Assembly (NCBI GenBank): GCA_013399855.1
Contig: VXAY01003846.1
Span: 1,599,020-1,663,019, forward strand
DNA length: 64,000 nucleotides
Source of the DNA: Oxyruncus cristatus
Taxonomy: Eukaryota > Chordata > Aves > Passeriformes > Cotingidae
Reading direction: 5' to 3'
This document shows positions 26,901 through 39,957 of the stretch, piece after piece; within the stretch, counting starts at the first letter, position 1, and each line of letters opens with the position of its first letter. A program made the position numbers and the translations under genes. Under the pieces are notes generated by a model. That model ran no database searches. It saw only the letters and a program-made list of their open reading frames with translations, and was not told the DNA's origin.

Positions 26901-26999
26901 TTTGTTAAATTAGCTTAGATGCCATTATGAAAATAAAAAAGTAGAAAATTTGATTTAGGTTTCTAAATCTAAGATGAGAATGTGACCTAGGCTTGAGGG

Positions 27000-27135
27000 G
27001 AAAAAAAAAAAAAATCAACAAACAACAACAACAAAAACACCAAAAAATTGAAACCACAAAACAAAAAGCAAACAAAAACAAAACAAAAAAACCCAACCAA
27101 ACAAAAACCAAAAAGCAAACCACCCCCACCCCCCT
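27000..27135. repeat. A/C-rich low-complexity tract
   Basis: About 135 bases almost wholly A and C on the plus strand (AACAACAAC, AAACCAAAC motifs), ending in CCACCCCCACCCCCC. Confidence 0.88.
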
Positions 27136-29134
27136 CAGCTTCTGGAAAATGAATTTTTTGTTTGAGGAATCTTTAATTAAACATTTTTCTTTGTTTTTGA
27201 CAGGTGACATGATTGAGCCTTGAATTACTACTTCCCTAAGTGTTACATCAACAGCAATTTGTACCCTTACTCTAGGGTTTCTAGTTTGTCATCCCTGCTA
27301 GGGATGATAAACCAGGTCACCACCCATGACTCAGCAGCAGAGAGGATGGTAGACATAAGACACTCGTGGCTAAAACCTGCCATAAATTTAAGTAACAGGC
27401 AAATACAGATGGGCACACACCAATGTTTAATAAAAGTGTTGCTTCAACATTGGAAAGTACAAAGCTAAACTAACACAAATTCCAAAACAACAAGCAAAGC
27501 TGTGCACTGCATACACTACCACTGTAGCTCATATGATATGGGTAAAGTTCACATGCACGTTTGCAGGGATTTCACACGTTCCATTTTGAACTAATATCTC
27601 TTTGAGTGCAGGTTAATTATAGCAGGATTTGACAAGATAAAAAAAGGAAAGAAGACAACTGTGTGAGCATAAAGCAATTTAAGCCAAACACCACCCACCT
27701 ACACATTGCAGAGAGACCTGTGTAGACAAGAACTAATGGAGCCAGACCTCAGACAGAAGTCCTGAAAAATATGCCAGTTTAGAACAAATCTGACTCCATC
27801 CATTTATTTTAGATCCAAACTAACAGGGTCACTACATTGTGGGTGACCAGTTCATTACTGCATGCTGTTTATAGTTCACTGTTCTTCAGAATTAATGTGC
27901 AATGGAAAGATTCTCCCACAGGCCCAGTAGCCATCTGGTGCTATTGCTCTACTACATGAAAAATTCATTGCCATTTTATCATAGTCAGCTATTTCAGAGA
28001 TTGTAGTGATTTATGTTTTTAAGCAGAATATTTTATTCACTATTGATGTTTGCAAATCTGCTTCAGCACCACAGTTCAACAGATTATGTTCTTTCTGGCT
28101 TCACCCTGGGGATTTCTTGCAGCCTTAAAGGCAGCAGAAGCTGAAAAAAAATCAGTTTTAGTAATAGATTTATAAAATGGACGTCATAGTGTAGTCTGTT
28201 TTCCCAAGCTAAATAAAGCAAAACTCAGTGCCAGTGAAACATGTTGAGGCATTAAGAGCCACATTACAGCTCCAAGCTCTCATTCAGCCATTCATCTCCA
28301 GCAGAGCTATCTGTCAAGTAACACACAACTTAGTTTGATATTCATTCTAGCTCAGAGATATTTTATATTATTCCTTCATACTCTACTCGCAGGAGATTCT
28401 GCACCCAGAAGTGTTTCAGCAGGCTGTACAGAGAACAAAATGAAGTTAGTGGGTTAAGGAGTGCACAAGCTAAACCCCTCCTCATGAGTGCTGAAAGAAG
28501 CATCAGCAGTGCAGTAATAGCTCACTGGACTCGTAGCCAGTTATCAGGATGTTGGCTGTAACACCTAACTTGATGCTGCCCTGTACTACACCAGTATGAG
28601 CTGCCTCTGCTGTGGTTTTTTACTTAAAGCCTTTAAAGTTCGTGCTTTTTCTTCCCTCCTTCTTCAGGCTAATATGAATAAGGCCAAAAGAATTCAGGCA
28701 ATATAATCCGGCAACTCCTTTAATCAGAACAAGAGTGCTTGTGAGAGTTGGCAACACCTGAAGAGTGGGTGTAGAATACATCCCCAAAAATTCAATACAC
28801 AACAGGCTGCAATAGGAAGTGACTACTGAAATTGAGAAGGAAGTGAATATTCATAACTTCTCATCAAAAATAAGATCATCTTTAGCAGTCCCTTTACATA
28901 CCTGCAAGTACTTTATCAGCCCACACACCACTTCTGTCTCAAGCACTGCAAGTTACCTCAGCCATGGGTATTCATATATGCTAGTAGAGTACTATTTTGG
29001 GGTTTTTAATCTTAACAATATTACCTTTACCCAAGCAAAGTCCCAAGGCAGGTATTTTATGTTGTCAGTTTACATCCCTGAATGAGTTGATGTCACAAAA
29101 GCATTTGGAAAGTAGAAGGTTGAAGGAAACAGGA

Positions 29135-29987
29135 ACAATGCCTGGGTGTACAGGGAGGGTCCTAGGGAGGCTGAAGCTCCCTTGGAGCCAAAATTAGTGA
29201 AAAAGTGCGAGAGGAAACAATAAGGTCTTCTCCTGGTACAGAGACAGAGACAGTAATTTTAAGAAAACATGGTTCTGTTGCTGAAGGGGCTGAAGAACAG
29301 AAGCAGAAAAGGCCTTTACTGGTGAAGTGTACCTTTTTGGTTCATCTGCCTAATGAAAGCATCTGGGAGAGCAGATATCTAAGTATCTGTCTAATCCTGT
29401 GGGCTCATGTGACAAATAAAGCCAGTGAGACTGCTGGCCAGCACCACTGGGACACCACTCTCAATTGCCTTTAAGAGGTCATGGCAGTTTCAGGAGGGCC
29501 CCGATTACTGTGGAAAGGTAAAAAGGTCAGATCCCTCTTCAAGAAGGATGACTTGGGAAACCACAGACTTAATCACAGTCCCTGGAAAGACTGAGGAGCA
29601 AGTCTTCAAAGCCATTTATGAGCACAGTAAAGATGAGAAGGTCATGGGGAACTGGCAACAGGGAGCTACCAAAAGGAAATAGTACTCAACTGACATGATC
29701 TCCCTCTATGAAGTAAAGGGTGACGTTGAACAAAGAAAGAGCAGTGGATATCCTTTACCTTGGCACTACCAAAGCTTTCAACAGTGTCCCTCAGTATCCA
29801 GACCATATTCAGTCATAGAGGTATGGGATGGATGGTTGGCATATATGGGAACTAGAGAACTGCAGGACAATTAGTTAGGCAGAAAGGGTCAGTCATCAGA
29901 AGCTCTGGGCTCCCCCAGAGGATGGGGGTCAAAATAAGGATGACCAAACACTAGCCCAGGCTGCCCATTGTATTATCTCAATCCTTT
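29135..29987 (+). mobile_element. CR1 LINE, plus strand, 5' portion with decayed reverse transcriptase
   Basis: Conceptual translation shows recognisable CR1 ORF2 segments, broken by stops and frameshifts: a WVYREGPREAEAPLEPKL stretch near 29140-29195, an FKKDDLGNHR remnant near 29538-29567 (family form is a KK-GNYRPVSL motif), VPGKTEEQVFKAI at about 29580-29615, and LYLGTTKAFNSVPQ at about 29752-29793 (family form YLDFSKAFDTVPH). The 3' UTR then begins and runs into an insertion. The element is a dead, 5'-truncated copy and cannot encode an active protein. It continues after the inserted CR1 at 30219. Confidence 0.85.
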
Positions 29988-29992
29988 GAGAT

Positions 29993-30218
29993 CACAGAGT
30001 AGTTAGGGTTGGAAGGGACCTCTGAAAATCATCTAGTCCAACCCCCCTGCCAAGGCAGGGTCACTAGAGTAGGTTACACAGGAATATGTCCAAGTGGGTT
30101 TTGAATGTTTCTAGAGAGAGGGACCCAACAACATCCCTGAGCAGCTTGTTCCAGTGCTCTACCGCTCTCAATGTAAAGTAGTTCTTCCTCATGTTGAGGT
30201 GGAACTTTTTCTGTTGTA
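29993..30218 (-). mobile_element. CR1 LINE 3' end, minus strand, inserted into an older CR1
   Basis: Read on the plus strand, this starts with a degenerate octamer tail (ATCACAGAG) and then GGGTTGGAAGGGACCTCTG, AACCCCCCTGCCAAGGCAGG and TTCTTCCTCATGTTGAGGTG, which is the reverse complement of the standard avian CR1 3' end. It is 5' truncated after about 225 bp, as most CR1 copies are. GAGAT occurs on both sides (29988-29992 and 30219-30223), and the interrupted plus-strand CR1 reads continuously if this block is removed. Confidence 0.88.
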
Positions 30219-30352
30219 GAGATATTCACAATTTGGATGGGCAAGGGTCTGAGCAGATGTACCCAACTTCAGAGCTGACTGTGCTTTGAGCAGGGAGTTG
30301 GACCAGGTATCCTGCAAGAGTTTGATTCAATGATCATGAATGCCAAGACCAG
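30219..30352 (+). mobile_element. CR1 LINE, plus strand, 3' terminal portion (continuation)
   Basis: GAGATATTCACAATTTGG, then GCTTTGAGCAGGGAGTTGGA and a tail TTCAATGATCATGAATG, matches the CR1 3' UTR in the sense orientation, ending in diverged ATTCTATG octamers. It is the other half of the element beginning near 29135, and its orientation is opposite to that of the inserted CR1. Confidence 0.82.
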
Positions 30353-33300
30353 GCTCTTCTTGTCCAAAGATCAAGAAGACACTCAAGCACAACCTCACAT
30401 GAAGTTTATTTCACCTAAAAAAGGGAAATGATAACTTGAAGTAAGATTTTCAGAGGCACTCTGTTCTCCCTATTTTCCAGTTATTTTTGAACATGAAAAA
30501 CTCCAGTGTTTTGGAGTTTCTAAGCAGAATCCACAAACATGCAGAAGAAACTATAAACTGCCAAGTTCAAAAGAGTAAACTATGCAAACTGCAGAACAGC
30601 TTGAATTTATAGCTTTCCTGTATTACAGATGACTGCGTGGCCAGGCTCCAGTTGCTCTGTTGAGCTGGCTTTGCAGGAAATACCTATACACCTAAACAAA
30701 TAATAGCAGGAGAGGTAAGAGTTCTCTTACGTTATCATTTCAGTAAGATCACCTGAAGATGGTCTCAGAGCCACATGCAATCCAGTCAGCCAAATAAATC
30801 ATTAACTTTAAAAGAGTTTCAAGGAGCACGGAAGAGACTTCCTGCTTTCAGCACAGTTCTTTCCTAACTAGGACAGGGAGAGACCACGGCCTCTCTACAC
30901 CTATGGCATTCTTCACACAACAACCTTACTGCCAACTGCAACGGCATAAGGCAGGTGGCTGTTTTAGCTATTGCTTTAAACTGCTGATAAATCATTTCCC
31001 AGTGGAGGGACTGGAGCCATTGCACCTGCATGAATTCTCACAAACTACTAACACCTCTTCCCAAAGTCAGCAGCATTAGCATTCAGGTCACATAAGTGAA
31101 TAAAATCCCCAGCTTCCTTCCTGTACATGCTCTGGAACTGTCCTACCCACTCCAGTCTCCAAGGGACAAAACCTATGAATAGAGAGGCTTCAGCATGGTT
31201 TTCTAAGGCGTTTTAAGTTTGTGGTTCAAAAAAAAAAAAAATCCTTATAATATTCAAAGCACAGTATTCCTATTGGAATGGGTTTAATTTAGGTGACAGC
31301 ACTAGGAAACCTCAGAAGGCAGAGTTGCCTCCACGTTTTGTTTCATTACCAGTATGCTACAGTTGTATCCCAGTTCTGAAGGATTGTTGTCTTATGTGAG
31401 GCCACATCACACACCAGCATGTGCTCACTGCTCTCTTCTGTTCTTCCCTCTTTCCATCATCCTGTATTCCTCTAATTCCTAGTCATCTCATTTAAATTAC
31501 AAGGCTGGGTACTAACATTTTGGTCTATGTTTGTATAGCCCTTTGCACAATGATGTGCAGATCCATAGTAGGTTTTAAGTACAGTGTTCATACAAATTAG
31601 ACCATTTAATCTACTAATTCGGAGAGCACTGGTCCTGTTACAAGTTCTAACATACTTACTTACTGAAGCATAGAGTGCTTCAGTCACTCTAATATATTGT
31701 ACAGCAAGAGTAATACAATTGTTGTCCCAATTCTAAGAACAAAGTCACCAGCAACATATGAATTTGTAATAAAATCATATTCCCAAACTCTACAACTGAA
31801 CTTCTCTCTCGAAAGAAGGTAAACAGCCTGGCTTGGAAAAATTAGACAAAATACATTCAGCGGCCAACAAAGGACAGGAGATTTCATAGTGAAAAATCCC
31901 TTCCAAGGAAAGCTAATCCTAGCCTTCACTAGCCTGAGAGTTCTTCTGTTTAACTGTCTCCATCAGTGTCAAGTGTGGTTGCTCATTAGTATTCCCAGTG
32001 CTCAATAAATTTAGTTAATAGCCTAAAGCTCCATCTGTGATCGGCAGAATTTACTTAGCAAGGAGATAGCCCAAAGGCTTCAGCTGGATTGCTTATTTCT
32101 TCTCATGCTGTAGCAGGACCCACAGATTTTGGGGAAAGGAAGGAGATAGGATCTGGTCCTCCTCAGCTTACAGGAGAGAGTCTTTCTGCTAAGAGGGAAC
32201 AGAATAAGAATCTGAGTCAATACCTGCTGAAATCAGTGGAAAGTCTCCCATCCTTTTCTGCCCTTTTCCCTTCCTCCCCATTTCAAAATCAAGGCTTGAT
32301 CCAAGCATATGTAAGTAAGTAAAACACATATTTTAATTTTGACTCCATGCATTAAATCAGATGCAGAACTTCAGTTTTGGCTTCTTCAGTTTAGTTCCTT
32401 TTTTTGCACTGCTCTGGTTGGGAAAATCAGTTTAATAGCTTTTATAGCTTGCTGTATTTAGATATTTCAGGCATCTAGCTCATTTTCTCAAAAAAGGCCC
32501 ATTCTTCAAACAACACCCCCTCTACACACACACAAAATTTTTTCATAATATATTTCCAAGTTTGTTGCAAGAAAGCATCTTCCAGTGGAATAAATTTAAA
32601 CTTTCACTCTGAAAGGGTCTTAGCTAAATTGAGAATGTTCACAGAAAGATAAATATAGTTCTTAAGATAAACACATTCCTACTAGAACATTCAATTACAG
32701 CGTTACTGTAGTAACAGTCATACATACATGTACCTCATCACAGCTAAGGAAAAATAAGAGATGGCTGACTGTCAGGCAAGTACTGAAGCAAAGATCTCGG
32801 ATCACATCCAAAAAGTGGTCACATCAGCTGAGGTGTCATCAGGCAGTGTGACTGATATTCCAATAACTCACTTTGGTTTTCATTAAACCAGGAATGGTGA
32901 TTCACTTAATTCAGCTGCCAGGTTTAGCCAGCTAAGCTGCTTCAGAATCATTTCCTCAACAGGAACTGCCTGTGCACACAGCGCCGGACACCATTAGTAG
33001 TCATTTGCTTCAGACAGAGCAAGTAGGAGCTCAAGACTCCTGCTACAAGGAGACTAGAGCCTGCTACACTTGGAGATGTACTGAAAAGACAGATTACCTC
33101 AGCAGTCAGTTTAAGTTCAGGAACAAAGACTATATACCTGTCCATTGAAGGAGACCAACCAAAATTAACCATTTTGAGTGCACCAACCGAGGAAGAGTGC
33201 AAAGCCCACAGTTTTCCTAAAAATCCAGCTTCATTACTTAGTTTTCTTCAGGCTTCTTACAGGCCCCCTTGCCTCTGACACATGCAGTGCTTGGCCTATG

Positions 33301-36300
33301 CAGAGAAGACATGGGCTATTGCAGCTACCTGAGCCAGTCCTGTGACGCTACTGAAAGGACTTTGCCTCTGCTGCACCCTGGCACGTGCAATAAAGTATAT
33401 GGTAGCGGGGAAAAATAGCCCATCCTTTCCTCCCAGGTGTTCCAGAGCCACCCCAAGCACATTCCAGAGGGTGATAACAGACTCGGTCAACAAATGAGGG
33501 TTGGAGATAAGCCCCAAGTCTAATGTACACAGCCAGGAAGGCACATGGTCGTAGTGGAGCAGTAACATCAAGACATTAACAGCTCAAGGGAGCAATTCTT
33601 GTAGTCACCATGGCAGACAACAGTCTAAGGATGTTGGAAATGAAAGAGAGAACTTCTTAGGCAGTGACAAAGACCCTCCATACATGCAAGTGGCCATACC
33701 AGTGCTAACAGATGCACTTGCATTGGTCCCATGTGCCTTCACAAACCATAGAAGGAAAAAGACTTCCAGATAAGCACTTTTGTTTCAAGCAAAAGCAACT
33801 ATCTTTCCTTTGAAATTAATCTTTTCTAACCGTTTATCCCCTTTAGTTTATATGATTAGGTTCAGATTAGGTAGGACTATAAAGACCCACTAAGACCACA
33901 GACATACCCAAGACAGACTAGTAAAACTGGAAGTTCCTTCCTTATCTGCAACTTCACGTTATGAGTAAAGGTTTTTTATTGTGGTATGATGTTTTAGCTT
34001 CACTTACCTCCCCAGCAAAATTATATCAGCACATGCATTTTTTCCTGTTGCGATCACACCTACAACACCAGTACACGTAACAATATTGCCAAGGTGTCAT
34101 TCTGCATCAGTGCTTTGCCAGGTAAAGTTTCAAAGACGGAAGCACAAAGTCCAGCACATTTGAGGTACAAGTATATCTTTGTTGGATATGCCTTTTTAAT
34201 ACCCCCTACAAGAGAATGATTGCAGTAGAAAAGATTACAAAGAGAACAGGTGTATGAAATACTAATAGTGCAATGATGATAAGACTAACAGCTGGGGACA
34301 GCAAGCAGGCAAGTCTCCCATGAGAAGGAGTGAGGGAAATATTCCCAAAGGTGCTACTGATCTCTTACATTTGATCTTATCCCCCACATCACAATCTACA
34401 CAGTGCTTTTTGGCAAGATGACAGGTGGATGGAGAACAAGTTAACTTCTCTGTCAGTGGGATGGTTTGGCATGGTACAAGAGGCACGTACCCTTAAAACT
34501 ACAAAGTCAGAAGGCTTAGCAGAACCACCCTGTTTACTTAACGAAGTGACGTAAGCCACACAACCACGCAAGCATAGCCTTTGTTCTTTCCTCCAGCTAT
34601 CTGTGTTTTTCCTCAATGCCCTCCCACTAATTTCAAGTCTAGCAAAGTAGTCTGTAAATGCTAAAGCAGGTACTGCATCTTTTTGGTGTCCAAGTATGGT
34701 CTGAGCAGGCACCAAGGGCATCTAGTTGTGATAAACCTGAATTCAGTTGTTGGCAACTGTATGTATATCTATATATATGTTTTACCATTAATTAATTCTG
34801 CTTTAGGAAGTTGAATGTATTAAAGAAATGATCATGCTTCACAAAGTATGTATGAATATCTGTTTATACTAAGGAGTTACCAAATAAGTAACAGATGGTG
34901 TTCATAAGTTCAATTCTTTAAGGAGATGGCTGATACACAAAAATGGTGAAGCCTCCTATTGATGTGCTTAAGGCATGCTACTCACACTTGTAACAAGATT
35001 ATGGCATCTATTAATCAATTCTATTGAGGATAAATTCCTGACTTATGAAGTGTGACAGAAAAAACAATTACCTAATACAATAGCGGACTAAGCAGAACAT
35101 AAAAGATATTTTCCTGTACATCACAAGACAGACAATTATGATGAAGAGAATCATAGCACTTCTTTTTATTATTATTATATTTTAGGTCTCAGTAGGCTTG
35201 TTTTCAGTAATTCAGTAATGACCTTTTGTCATTCCACTATCAAAAAAAACAGAGTAATCACAATGAAGTTGTCGCATCCCTTAGCAAAGACTGTTTTCAC
35301 TTTAGATAATGCAGCAGAATATCACTGTATCCATTTTTTGTTTAAATAAATACAGAAAAAGCAAGACTGAGCAAAAGGCTATGAGAGACCAAATATAAGT
35401 TGTGATTGTTTGTACTTATAAAGCAATGAATACGTTACTGGTATTTTCTACATATAGGCCCAGGTATACAGACACATACAGGCAGCACCACAGAAGGCAA
35501 GGGGTGAGCCCCAGGCTGAGGTCTGGCTGGGTAGGGGGAACAGGGATGCTGTGTGTGGCAGGCAATTCCACTGGCTGGCAGCACTGCCAGGGAGGCCAAG
35601 GAACATGCAGCATCCAACAGGGACAGCCCAAACTCCTAGTGCTGTCTCAACTAGGTGTTAATTTAGAAGGGAGTGAAGAGGCTGAATCTTCCTTAAGTAC
35701 ACACCCACAGATCTTTAAACCCTACTAAATCCACACACAGGAAGCTAGAGGATAGTTTACCATGAAAGAGGGAGCTTGTTCCAGTTTACGTAGTCACCAG
35801 AGATAGAGGCCTCAACAGTGAGTCAGCAGCTCCCATGGGTCAGATGTGACCAGTAAGATAGACAGATGCTCTCTGGCAGAGCACCTCCTCATGCTGTAGT
35901 AAGGGCACCAAAACTGCTCAAGATGTCTGGAAGTGGCACCGCACAGGCAGCTATTTGACCTGTCCAGGAACCCAGATGCAGTAACCTTCTGGTACACAGG
36001 TATTTTCCAGCCCTGGGAGTAGCCACTGCTCCCTGCCAGCAGAGAAAGAGAAAGAATTGAGAGGCTCTTGTGCCAGTGGAGATCAACTGCATACTTTTCC
36101 CCTGGATTGCTAGGTAATCTAATTACTAATAAAAAAATTTGGCAGACTGACAATAGCCAACACTGTCATTACTGTGTCTTTTTAGATTTGCATCCATCTC
36201 AAAAGAAGCCACAGCTCACCTCCTTCTGAAAGGAAAATAAACACCACCTGAGCCAACCAAATAATGTCTTGCTTCAAACATTCATTTCAAAAACTTAAAG

Positions 36301-36848
36301 ATACTGGAAGTAAAAGTGACATTTTGGTTCGTTATCACCATAGGCTTTCATACATGTCTAAAATTTTCTAGCCAAGAACTGAGTTGACCAAGATGATTTG
36401 AGAAGCTGTCAGCAGACAATATCGCTTCAGAAACTGGATATGAAATTTGAAGAAAAGGAATTTTCACATCAGAATTTAAGTTGCAATATTGCTTAATACT
36501 GAAGTCAAGTATTCTGCACGTTTAACAACCCCACAATAACTGAAGACACAAAGCTTTAAGAGAAGGTACCTAGAAATGATTTAAGGCAGCATGACATTTC
36601 TAAGGTATCGTATTTTTTTCCCTACAGAATTGGTGGAGGAACAAGAAGAGGAAAAGGAAGAAGCATAGGTACAATTAAGATCAAGGTCTATTTTCCTTAT
36701 GCACACTGAGAGATAGTCAAGCAGGCTGAGGTACCATAGAATGACCCTCAGAACAGACAGTTCCTTGTCCTGAACCACTATGATGTCTCTAGGCATTATT
36801 TGCCAGCCTTCAGAGGAGGATCAAGGTCTCATCCTTCCATTCTCACAG

Positions 36849-36972
36849 GACAGAAAAAAAAAATGCAAAAAACCCAATCACAAGTTTAAAAAATCAACAA
36901 AAAAACCCACAAATAAGCCAGAAAAATCAACCAAATCTCCACACCAAAATTCCAAAACACAGAAAAAAAATC
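36849..36972. repeat. A/C-rich low-complexity tract
   Basis: A-rich with scattered C and few G or T (AAAAAACCCAATCAC, AACAAAAAAACCCAC motifs). Confidence 0.8.
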
Positions 36973-39740
36973 TTCCTCCTCTTTGACAGTCATCACATCT
37001 TGTAACTGATCTCACAAACTTCCGGGTATCCCGGAAATTTTAGAATGTAATAAGAGCTCTCAACCTCCAGTTTTACTCTTTTCACTTTCAAGATAGTTGT
37101 TTAGAAGCTTAAAGAGGCTTGTAACATTCTAGCCTACAAATTTTTCCTGTTCTGCAGAAACAAGCTCATATTCTGATAAAGGAATCAGAGTCCAAATCAG
37201 AGACCAAATAAGTACAGCAAATGCATACTTACAGTTTTCAGAAACTTAGAATCATTGCTTTGAGACTGAAAAAAATGCTGTCAGTACACTGTACAGTGAT
37301 ATAACAGAAGAAAATATCCAAACAGCAATCATATGAAACCTCCATAGATAAGGAAGACACAGGTAAGAACTAATCTTCGCCTCTTACTTCTGCTTAAAAT
37401 AATTCCAGCTCTTTGTCTTGCTGATGGCAGCTAGTGTAACCAATGATACCTGTCTAGGAATGCTTTCAAGTCTGTAACTTCTTTTTTTCAGCTTTTTTTA
37501 AACAACCGGAAAAGAAGTATCATTTTATTAAATTATATTTTGTGCACGTTATTACTCAGCAAACATCAGGGCCCTGATTTCACAATCCAGAATTCTTCTG
37601 CCTCATCCTATGCCTATACAAAAGTCAGAGTCCACTTGAAAAATAAAATAAAATCTGGCCTTAATATAGAGCTTAATAAATAAATACGCTGTAATCCAAA
37701 GATGGAATAAACACCCCCAAGTTACTTTTAAAGATTAAAAAGCTGATAAGGAAATGCTAATCTGGAAATAACATTGTTAAAGGACTTCAAACTTTGGTTA
37801 CAGGAAAGCCCTTATCCAGACGATATTCCCCAGGGAGAAGTAGCGCTCCAACAGATTATATCCCTTTCACTTTATCACAGCGAAGAAATTTAGAAGTTGT
37901 TAATACTTGGAAGCCACAAAAATATTTCTAAGAGGAGACACTGAAGGAGCTTGCTACAAAAAGACCAAGCACCCATGACAACCCACAGAAATGGCACTGT
38001 GCTTTTTTGAAGCTCTAGGAAAAAGGGTCAAGTACATACTGCCCAGACCAGACCTCTCCACATGCCTTGGACAAGCAGTGAGAAAGAACAGATCCATCTC
38101 CCCTTCTCTTCCAGAGAATCCTGAGGCAACATCTGCAAACATCCCCCATAAAACAGAGTAAGATCCGCAGGGAGCTGGTCTCCAGCACTACCTACTGGGG
38201 CTGGGCAGAAGCATCACACCAGCCACCTCATCCCTAGCTTGTTGCAGCCCCTCACACTCCTCAGATCACACTGCTGAGAACTGAGGTCTCAGGCTGGGCT
38301 CTACCACCCCTCCTGAGGTATGACTGTTCCACGGGAGCAGAGGACTTTGGACTGCAGGGCCGCCTCCACAAGCTGCAGCTGCACATGGCTGCACACCAAG
38401 GCTACATTCCAGGTATGTTGGAACAGGAACATTGGCACGGGACAGCCAGGAGATCTGAGGCAGTGCTAAGGAAAGGCAGGACAATGGGGTGATGCTGGTG
38501 CTACTGGAATATACGCTGGGACAGGGCAGCACCTCCATCTCAGTCACTCAGATGCAGGGACTTCCTGAGGGTCCCTACTCACCCATTTTGTTCCCCTTTT
38601 CCCTGGAGGAAAGTATACACCCATCTGTAACTAAAGCCTCTCCAAACACTTATCAGCCCAAGAGTCACCAGTGAAAGTATCCAAATGGGAATCATAAGAA
38701 ATATTCACTGCTTTTTTTTCCATGTCAGCTTCAGCAAAAAATAGACCATTTCACCAAACCAGCACAAACTGAAACAGCACAGAACAGTAACAGTAGGCCC
38801 CGACCACCAGCCGTGGTAGCTACCCTTCTGCCTTCTGTCCTTCAGAGGGACAGTTCAACCCCTATCGTTATGCAATAGCTTATGTCAGAGCAGCTTTAAT
38901 CGCTTTCCCCAGGAGAGACTGTGAGCAGCATGGCACATTTTGGAGCCCACAGAGGTCAGACAGAGCTTCTGGCTGTCAGGCAAAGGAGAGTGGTGTGGGT
39001 GGCATTGCTCTACAGGCCAGAGACACCAACGCTGACAGCCTCTACTCCTAGATGTCCCTGACAGCTGACCAAAGAAATGCATCAAAAGGGTTCCTCAAGG
39101 AGTAACAACAAATGAGTCATTACTCTCCCCATCAAAATATTCCCCAGAGGTCCTAACCTTGTTTTCCTTTCCTTATAGAAGAGTAGCAATACCCTCAGTG
39201 TTCTCTGTGAGCTTCTTAAAGGCAAGAAAGGGAGAAAATTTGGCAGTATGCTTGGATACAGGATTATTTGATCCACATCAGTATTTAAATCAAGCTTTTC
39301 AGAATCAGAGTATGGTACATGTATTAGAGTCCAACACCATCACTGCAAGAAACAGGAGCCTTAGATGTAAGAGGGAATACATAAGTTGGATCCTCACTCA
39401 TGGTGAATTGCTGTTGGCACTGTAAGAGCTTTTAATTGCACAGAACACACTCTTTGGGAGATTCCCACCTCCAAGCTGGGTAAGGCAGACTCCTAGAGCT
39501 CAAGCAAGTCTAGAGTTTGTCAAAAGAAAGGTTCATTCTGACTGCCAGCACACAAGCCCTGGCTTTCCAACACAAGTAACCCAACATCTACATCGACTCA
39601 GCATGCTGAATAAATGGAGCTCTCCTGTGCTTCCCACCTAGCTCACCACCAGCCCTGTTCCAGCGGGTGTCCATGAAGCTTTACTGCTGAAGGCCACCGA
39701 ATGAATAACTTGATGAAAGAGTAAAACTGTAGTTCACTCT

Positions 39741-39957
39741 GCACAAAAAACCAAATCAAAACAACAAAAAACCCCCCCCGCCTCCTCAAAAATACAAAAC
39801 CAAAAAAAACCCCACACCACGAAAAAAACCACAAAACACCAAAACCCCCCAAACCAACCAACCAACCACCCCCCAACAACAAACAAAAACCCCAAACCAA
39901 CCAATCAAACCAAAACCACTAAAAAATGCCCCACCAAAACCCACCCCCCCACACTCT
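39741..39957. repeat. Long, nearly G-free A/C-rich tract
   Basis: About 215 bases of A and C with only a handful of G or T, including (AACC)n and several C runs of six or more. The complementary strand is correspondingly G/T-rich with GGGG runs. Confidence 0.9.

Larger units (their letters stand above)
16078..29134. other. Non-coding DNA, no gene seen
   Basis: Holds the simple repeats and the possible MIR/L3 fragment listed separately. Reading frames are at most 130 codons and none carries a recognisable domain or signal. Confidence 0.6.

Noticed and set aside
28500..28570. tRNA-like stretch around an ACTCGTAGCCAG segment
   Set aside because: No A-box/B-box pair or cloverleaf pairing could be formed by eye.
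29205..29682. Two plus-strand frames of about 85-89 codons
   Set aside because: They are frameshifted pieces of the decayed CR1 reverse-transcriptase region, not host genes.
34389..34721. Two minus-strand frames both starting MPLVP-QTI, suggesting a 235-bp duplication
   Set aside because: Similarity covers only about 26 bases and the following sequence does not align, so it is likely coincidence.
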